DNA from: Actinomycetospora lemnae
GTDB lineage: Bacteria; Actinomycetota; Actinomycetes; Mycobacteriales; Pseudonocardiaceae
Assembly (NCBI RefSeq): GCF_028737315.1
Contig: NZ_JAQZAO010000009.1
Coordinates: 1 to 64,000 of the forward strand
DNA: 64,000 nt
Direction of reading: 5' to 3'
The position numbers and the translations under genes are program-made. The notes below the pieces were generated by a model that was not told where the DNA came from, did no database searches, and saw only the letters and a list, made by a program, of their open reading frames with translations. Below are positions 59,340-64,000 of this stretch, in pieces. Positions within the stretch are counted from its first letter, which is position 1. Each line of letters begins with the position of its first letter.

Positions 59340-60404
59340 GTGTCCCCCGGACCGATCCGGCGTCTCGTCCATGGTCGAGCTCCGCTCCGCTCCGTCTCCC
59401 GAGTCCTCGCGACGGCCGCCGCCGCCCTGCTCCTCCTCGCGGCCTGCGGCGGCGGGGGTGAGAGCGGTGGTGGCGGTGGCGGCGGTGGTGGTGGCGCCCC
59501 GGCCGGCTCGGCCGCCGGCACCGCCTACCCCGCCACGATCGACACCCAGTTCGGCCCGGTGACCGTCGAGGAGCCACCGCAGCGGGTCGTCGCGCTGGGC
59601 TGGTCGGACGCCGAGACGGCGCTGGTCCTCGGCGTCCAGCCCGTCGGCGCGTCGGACTGGCTGGGCTTCGGCGGCACCGGCGTCGGCCCCTGGTCGCCGC
59701 CGTACCAGACGCCGCCGACGATCCTCGGCACCACGCAGCTCGACTACGAGGCCGTCGCCGCCCTGCGCCCCGACCTCATCCTCGACACGCGCTCCTCGGG
59801 CGACCAGCAGCGCTACGACACCCTCTCGCGGATCGCGCCCACCGTCGGCCCGCCGCCCGGGCTCGCGGCCGCGTACGGCACGACGTGGCGCCAGCAGATG
59901 GACATGGTGTCCCGGGCGCTGGGCAAGCCCGAGGAGGGTGCGCGCCAGATCGCGGGGCTCGAGGAGGAGTTCCGCGCCACGACGGCCGCGAACCCCTCGT
60001 TCGCCGGCAAGCAGGCCGCGGTCGGTGCCTTCTTCGGCGGCCAGTGGGGCGCCTACATCCCCGGCGACGCCCGGGTGGACGTCATGGACGGGCTCGGTTT
60101 CCGGACCCCGCCGCAGATCGAGGCGCTCTCCTCGCAGGCGGCCGGGTCGTTCTACGTCAACCTCTCCGGCGAGCAGGTCGGGCTGCTCTCCTCGGACCTC
60201 ACCGTCGCCTTCCCGATCGGCGGCAGCGCCGACGCCATCCGCGCCGACCCCGTGCTCTCGCGCACCCCCGCCGCCCAGGCCGGGCACCTCGTCGTCCTCG
60301 ACGACAAGACGACGAGCGACGCGTTCTCGTCGGGCTCCGTGCCCGGCACCGCGGCGGCGCTCGACCGGGCCGTGCCGCTGTTCGCGGGGGCGCTGGCCCG
60401 CTGA
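59340..60404 (+). CDS. Siderophore-binding lipoprotein of iron ABC transporter
   Basis: A 354-residue FecB/FepB-type periplasmic-type binding lipoprotein. The signal peptide has a lipobox LLAACGG, followed by a Gly-rich spacer. PPQRVVALGWSDAETALVLGVQPVG is the typical start of the first lobe, and YEAVAALRPDLILDTRSSGDQQ the inter-lobe helix. The region before the hydrophobic core ([11 protein letters not shown]) is encoded by the 27-bp repeat at 59373-59399. GTG start with CAGGAG five bases upstream. It is divergent from the permease-ATPase genes and shares their iron box. Confidence 0.92.
   Translation: MSPGPIRRLVHGRAPLRSVSRVLATAAAALLLLAACGGGGESGGGGGGGGGGAPAGSAAGTAYPATIDTQFGPVTVEEPPQRVVALGWSDAETALVLGVQPVGASDWLGFGGTGVGPWSPPYQTPPTILGTTQLDYEAVAALRPDLILDTRSSGDQQRYDTLSRIAPTVGPPPGLAAAYGTTWRQQMDMVSRALGKPEEGARQIAGLEEEFRATTAANPSFAGKQAAVGAFFGGQWGAYIPGDARVDVMDGLGFRTPPQIEALSSQAAGSFYVNLSGEQVGLLSSDLTVAFPIGGSADAIRADPVLSRTPAAQAGHLVVLDDKTTSDAFSSGSVPGTAAALDRAVPLFAGALAR
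59373..59399. repeat. 27-bp repeat, copy 4
   Basis: Begins GGTCGAGCTCCGCTCCGCT and ends CCGTCTCC. It encodes residues just before the hydrophobic core of the lipoprotein signal peptide. Confidence 0.85.
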
Positions 60405-60424
60405 CGCTGGCAGGATCGCCCGCC

Positions 60425-61801
60425 GTGAGCGCGCTCCCCGGCTGGCTCGTCGCCGAGATGGCCGGGGTCCCGCCCCGCGACACCCTCGCCGGCGCGGACG
60501 AGCTCGCGGCCGGGGCCGAACGCCTCGCCGCCGAGCACCCGGGGGTCGTCACGCGCCGGCGCGTCGGCACCTCGGGGCAGGGCGAGCCCCTCACGGCGCT
60601 GACGATCGGGGCCGGGGACGGGCCGGCCAGCCCCTCCGCGCTGGTCATCGGCCTGCCCCACCCCAACGAGCCGGTCGGCGGGCTCACCGCGCTGCACCTC
60701 GCCCGGCGGCTCGCGCAGGACGACGCGCTGCGCGCACGCCTCGGGCTCGTCTGGCACGTCGTCCCGTGCATCGACCCGGACGGGCTGCGCCTCAACGAGG
60801 GGTGGCTCGCCGGGCCGTTCACGCGCGAGCACTACGCCCGCCACCTCTACCGGCAGGCCGGGAACGAGCAGATCGAGTGGAGCTTCCCGCTCGCGCACAA
60901 GGACGCCTGGTTCGACGCGGTGCTGCCCGAGACGCTCGCGCTGATGCGCCTGGTCGACGAGCACCGCCCGGTGCTCATGGCCTCGCTGCACAACGCCGAG
61001 GTCGGCGGCGTCTACCACTACCTCTCCCGCCCCGAGCCCCCGCTGCACCCGCTGCTGCAGGCGATCCCGGCGCAGGCGGGCCTCACGCTGCACCGCGGCG
61101 AGCCCGAGGCGCCGTGGATCCCGCTGCTCGCCGAGGGCATCTACCGCTCGCTCGACATCCGCGACGCCTACGACCACCTCGAGGTCACCGGGGAGCAGGG
61201 CTCGCTCGTCGGCGGCAACTCCACCGGCGCGTACGCCGCCCGCCACGGCACGTTGACGCTGGTCACCGAGGTGCCCTACTGGCGCGACGACCGCCTGGGC
61301 GACGAGACCCCGAGCGGGCACGGCCGGTCGGGGCTGCTCGCCGACGCCGGGACGGCGGTCCGTGAGCTGGCCGCGACGCTGCGCGCGACCCTCGAGACCG
61401 TCGACGGCGCCGTGCACGAGTCCCCGTTCGTGCGCGCCACCCGCTTCTTCGCCCCGTTCCTCGCCGGCAGCGCCGACGACCTCGCCCGCCGCGCCGCCGC
61501 CGAGCCCGACCGGCCCGCCACCGTCGCCGAGCTGGCCTCGCTCGCCGAGATCACCGACATGTCGCGGCTGCGCTACGCCGGGATGCTGCTGCGCGCGCTC
61601 GACGCCGAGATCGCGCTGGGCAACGTGCGCCCGGCGGTGCGCGCCGCCCGGGCCGGGCTCGCCGAGCGCTTCGCCGCCTGGTGCGCCGAGGCCGCCGGGC
61701 GCACGCCCGCCGACACCGTCCCGATCCGCGACCTCGTCGCCGTGCAGGCGGCCTCGGTGCTCGCCGCCGCGGACCACCTCGCGAGGCCCGACGCTCCCTA
61801 G
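60425..61801 (+). CDS. M14-family zinc carboxypeptidase
   Basis: A 458-residue protein of the M14 peptidase family. GLPHPNEPVGG (about residue 80) supplies the HxxE zinc ligands and SLHNAEVGGVYHY (about 190) the third His; LVTEVPYW (about 282) has the catalytic-type Glu. There is no signal peptide, so it acts in the cytoplasm. The substrate (peptide, amide or acyl-amino acid) is unknown. GTG 60425 lies 20 bases after the siderophore-binding gene; CAGGAT eight bases before it may be a leaderless -10. It is followed closely by the adenosyltransferase gene. Confidence 0.85.
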   Translation: MSALPGWLVAEMAGVPPRDTLAGADELAAGAERLAAEHPGVVTRRRVGTSGQGEPLTALTIGAGDGPASPSALVIGLPHPNEPVGGLTALHLARRLAQDDALRARLGLVWHVVPCIDPDGLRLNEGWLAGPFTREHYARHLYRQAGNEQIEWSFPLAHKDAWFDAVLPETLALMRLVDEHRPVLMASLHNAEVGGVYHYLSRPEPPLHPLLQAIPAQAGLTLHRGEPEAPWIPLLAEGIYRSLDIRDAYDHLEVTGEQGSLVGGNSTGAYAARHGTLTLVTEVPYWRDDRLGDETPSGHGRSGLLADAGTAVRELAATLRATLETVDGAVHESPFVRATRFFAPFLAGSADDLARRAAAEPDRPATVAELASLAEITDMSRLRYAGMLLRALDAEIALGNVRPAVRAARAGLAERFAAWCAEAAGRTPADTVPIRDLVAVQAASVLAAADHLARPDAP

Positions 61802-61804
61802 ACT
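61799..61804 (+). promoter_or_regulatory. -10 element, leaderless adenosyltransferase gene
   Basis: TAGACT six bases before GTG 61811. Its first three bases are the stop codon of the preceding M14 gene. Confidence 0.5.
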
Positions 61805-61810
61805 GGCGGC

Positions 61811-62398
61811 GTGGCCGTTCACCTCACCCGGATCTACACGCGCACCGGCGACGACGGGACCACCGGTCTCTCGGACTTCTCGCGCGTGCCCAAGACCAAC
61901 CCGCGGCTCTCGGCCTACGCCGACTCCGAGGAGGCGAACGCCGCCATCGGCGTGGCGCTCTCGGTGGGCGACCCGCCGGAGGCGATCGTCGCGCCCCTGC
62001 GCCAGATCCAGAACGACCTGTTCGACGTGGGCGCGGACCTCGCGACGCCGATCGTCGAGAACCCCGAGTACCCGCCGCTGCGCGTCACCGAGCGGCAGGT
62101 CGAGCGGCTCGAGGGCTGGTGCGACGAGTTCAACGCCGACCTGCCGAAGCTGACCTCGTTCATCCTGCCCGGCGGCACCCCGGCCGCGGCGTACCTCAAC
62201 GTCGCGCGCACCGTGACCCGCCGCGCCGAGCGCAGCACGTGGGCCGTCATCGCCGCCGACCCCGACCGCACCAGCCGCCTGCCCGCGCACTACCTCAACC
62301 GGCTCTCGGACCTGCTGTTCATCCTCGGCCGGGTCGCGAACCCGGGAGGCGACGTCCTCTGGGTCCCGGGCGGCCCCGAGGAGCAGCAGGAGGGCTGA
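61811..62398 (+). CDS. pduO: Cob(I)yrinic acid a,c-diamide adenosyltransferase (PduO type)
   Basis: A 195-residue PduO-type ATP:corrinoid adenosyltransferase that makes adenosylcobalamin. RIYTRTGDDGTTGLSDFSRVPKT is the N-terminal ATP loop, SEEANAAIGVALS the helix, and FILPGGTPAAAYLNVARTVTRRAER the conserved core with Arg-Arg-Glu for ATP/corrinoid binding. The PduO signature LNRLSDLLFILGRVAN follows. Its cofactor is needed by Ecm at 50.5-52.5 kb. Its stop overlaps the next gene start (TGATG). Confidence 0.93.
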   Translation: MAVHLTRIYTRTGDDGTTGLSDFSRVPKTNPRLSAYADSEEANAAIGVALSVGDPPEAIVAPLRQIQNDLFDVGADLATPIVENPEYPPLRVTERQVERLEGWCDEFNADLPKLTSFILPGGTPAAAYLNVARTVTRRAERSTWAVIAADPDRTSRLPAHYLNRLSDLLFILGRVANPGGDVLWVPGGPEEQQEG

Positions 62399-63141
62399 TG
62401 GCCGTCGACGAGCGCTTCGCCGACGGCCTCGACCCCGCCGTGTGGACGCCCGCCTACCTCCCGGCCTGGAGCTCGCGCGCCGCGGCCGCCGCGACGTGGT
62501 CGGTCGACGGGGACGGGCTGCACCTCACGATCCCGCCCGAGCAGCCGCTGTGGTGCGCGGGAGACCACGACCCGCCGCTGCGCGTCTCGGCCGTCCAGTC
62601 GGCCAACCGGTCGGGGCCGGTGGGCAGCACCGACGGCCAGCAGCCGTTCCGCCCCGGCCAGACCGTGCGCGAGGAGCAGCCGACCGTCCTCGGGATCACC
62701 CCGGGCGACGGCACCGTCGCCGTCGAATGCCGCGCGCGCATCGGGCCGTCGGCGATGTTCTCCGCGTGGCTCATCGGCCTCGAGGACGCCCCCGAGCGCT
62801 CCGGCGAGATCTGCCTGGTCGAGGTGTTCGGCGACACCGTCACCGGTGCCCACGCCGCCGTGGGCTCGGGCATCAAGGCCTTCCGCGACCCGCACCTCGT
62901 CGAGGACTTCGTCGCCGAGCCCCGCGACCTCGACGTCACCGCCTGGCACACCTACGCGGCGCACCGCCGCCCGGGCGGCGTCGAGCTGTCGATCGACGGC
63001 GTCCCGACGCGGACGCTCTACCAGGCTCCGGACTACCCGATGCAGCTGATGATCGCGGTGTTCGACTTCCCCGCGCACTCCCTGCACGACCCCTCCGACA
63101 CCCCGGAGCTCGTGGTGCGCCGGGTCGTCCATCAGCCGTAG
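62398..63141 (+). CDS. GH16/concanavalin-like protein with altered catalytic motif
   Basis: A 247-residue protein with a beta-jelly-roll pattern and no signal peptide. GEICLVEVFGD (about residue 138) aligns with the GH16 active site ExDxxE, but Cys stands in place of the Asp. The N-terminal block (PAYLPAWSSRAAAAATWSVDGDGLHLTIP) and the later VTAWHTYAAHRRPGGVELSIDG are typical of such proteins in actinobacteria. It may be a binding protein rather than a hydrolase. The start overlaps the adenosyltransferase stop; the end overlaps the convergent gene by ten bases. Confidence 0.68.
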   Translation: MAVDERFADGLDPAVWTPAYLPAWSSRAAAAATWSVDGDGLHLTIPPEQPLWCAGDHDPPLRVSAVQSANRSGPVGSTDGQQPFRPGQTVREEQPTVLGITPGDGTVAVECRARIGPSAMFSAWLIGLEDAPERSGEICLVEVFGDTVTGAHAAVGSGIKAFRDPHLVEDFVAEPRDLDVTAWHTYAAHRRPGGVELSIDGVPTRTLYQAPDYPMQLMIAVFDFPAHSLHDPSDTPELVVRRVVHQP

Positions 63142-64000
63142 GCCTTCCCCTCGCCGCGGTAGGTCGGGACGGTCGCGACGACGCGGTCGCCGTCGACGAG
63201 GTGGTAGGCGGTGACGTGCTCGGCGAGCTCGCCGGCCTTGGCGTGGCGCATCCACACGCGCTCGCCCAGCGCCGGCGGGCAGGAGCCCCGCACCGGCGTC
63301 TGCACCTCGCCGGCACCCTCGGTGCCGGTGAGCGCGAGGTCGTCGCGCACCGGGGAGGGCAACCGCGAGGCCGCGGCGGGCCCCGAGGCCACCCAGCCGC
63401 CGCCGGCCAGCGTTGCGGTGCGCGCGTCGGGGCGGCGCACCACCGGCAGGGCGTAGGCGAGCGCGGGCCGCGGGTGCAGGCGGGTGTAGCCGTCGAAGAG
63501 GGTCGCGCCGACGAGCGCCGAGCCGGCGGCGATCTCGGTGACCGACGGGTCCGCGCGCGTCGACTCCACGCTGCCGCTGCCTCCACCGTTGACGAACGCG
63601 AGGTCCGCCTCCGCGCGCACGGCCCGCACCGCCGCGCCCCGCCGTGCCTCGAGCTCGCGCGCCGACCGTCCCTGCATCCAGCGCACCACCGCGTCGCGCG
63701 CCCGCGCGCCGGTCGCGTCCGGCACCCCGGCGATCTGCCCCTCGTAGGCCATCACACCGACCAGCTGGCACCCCGGCCGCGCCACGATCGCCCGCGCGAG
63801 CCGGCCGGCCTCGCGGGCGGTGTGTACCGGCGAGCGGCGGGCCCCGACGTGCACGCCCGGCAGCGGGCGCCAGGCGGCGTCCAGCTCCAGGCACACGCGC
63901 AGCTCGGGGTGGTCGGGGCCGAGGACGGCGTCGAGGAGGTCGAGGTGCGCGACGCTGTCGATCATGATCGTCACCGCCGCGCGGGCGCGGCCGTCGGCGG
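63132..64000 (-). CDS. PLP-dependent alanine racemase-fold aldolase/deaminase, 5' end outside the window
   Basis: A partial gene (about 289 codons visible, open to the window edge). The sequence matches the C-terminal two thirds of the D-threonine aldolase/amino-acid deaminase group with an alanine racemase N-terminal barrel: VTIMIDSVAHLDLLD, CLELDAAWRPLPGVHVGARRSPVHT, then FVNGGGSGSVESTRADPSVTEIAAGSALVGATLFDGY as the pyridoxal-phosphate phosphate-binding block. The PLP lysine would lie upstream, beyond 64000. The internal ATG near 63974 is not taken as the start. Confidence 0.8.
   Translation of the reverse strand, partial: ADGRARAAVTIMIDSVAHLDLLDAVLGPDHPELRVCLELDAAWRPLPGVHVGARRSPVHTAREAGRLARAIVARPGCQLVGVMAYEGQIAGVPDATGARARDAVVRWMQGRSARELEARRGAAVRAVRAEADLAFVNGGGSGSVESTRADPSVTEIAAGSALVGATLFDGYTRLHPRPALAYALPVVRRPDARTATLAGGGWVASGPAAASRLPSPVRDDLALTGTEGAGEVQTPVRGSCPPALGERVWMRHAKAGELAEHVTAYHLVDGDRVVATVPTYRGEGKAYG

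Overview
The window is a very GC-rich, gene-dense stretch of actinobacterial chromosome with third codon positions close to saturated in G/C. It carries NucS (EndoMS-type mismatch endonuclease), a MurA with Asp in place of the catalytic Cys, the GlgE alpha-glucan pathway, a fused CydDC exporter, a DUF5709 protein, and crotonyl-CoA carboxylase/reductase with ethylmalonyl-CoA mutase. Together these point to a mycelial or mycobacteria-related actinomycete, most likely Pseudonocardiales; the genus cannot be fixed from sequence alone. I see no rRNA, tRNA, CRISPR array, transposase, integrase or phage gene. Both edges lie in ordinary chromosome, and the right-hand gene is cut by the window end.

Layout. 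1-7.5 kb: hexapeptide acyltransferase, ribokinase plus nucleoside hydrolase operon, DUF5709 protein, DksA-like zinc-finger protein, two methyltransferases coupled to an enoyl-CoA hydratase, ABC ATPase. 7.5-23.5 kb: alpha-glucan block (glgX, glgP, glgE, treS, mak, glgB) with a GYD protein and FxsA inserted. 23.6-29.1 kb: lipoprotein metallopeptidase, cupin, HD/LuxR regulator, YbbN-like thioredoxin, thiamine-binding-like protein, MarR regulator. 29.1-36.4 kb: cytochrome bd operon cydA-cydB-cydDC, divergent from blaI-type repressor and M56 protease genes. 36.5-42.8 kb: meaB, acyl-CoA epimerase, ccr, DivIVA/Scy-like coiled-coil protein, small zinc protein, tandem 3-hydroxyacyl-CoA dehydrogenase. 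42.9-50.5 kb: DHA2 exporter, aldehyde dehydrogenase, HIT protein, nucS, NUDIX, a 14-residue-repeat protein, an alpha/beta hydrolase remnant, hotdog thioesterase, SnoaL-like protein. 50.5-56.2 kb: ethylmalonyl-CoA mutase, small proteins, P450, murA. 56.2-64 kb: iron-siderophore ABC transporter with a DtxR-type box, M14 carboxypeptidase, PduO adenosyltransferase, GH16-like protein, partial PLP aldolase/racemase-like gene.

How genes work together. TreS, Mak, GlgE and GlgB form the complete trehalose-to-glucan route, with GlgP and GlgX for turnover. Ccr, the epimerase, Ecm, MeaB, the 3-hydroxyacyl-CoA dehydrogenase and the cobalamin adenosyltransferase supply most of an ethylmalonyl-CoA pathway, although they sit in separate transcription units. 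The cyd operon shares a promoter region holding two near-identical operators with a BlaI-type repressor.

The least expected signal is a set of short dispersed repeats, several read in frame inside proteins: two 44-bp perfect palindromes, a 55-bp element (54/55 identical), a 53-bp element in three copies and a 27-bp element in four copies. A second is GlgE, which carries about 740 residues of low-complexity, tandemly repeated sequence before its catalytic core. A third is that about a dozen genes have a TANNNT hexamer 6-10 nt before the start codon, which implies many leaderless mRNAs.
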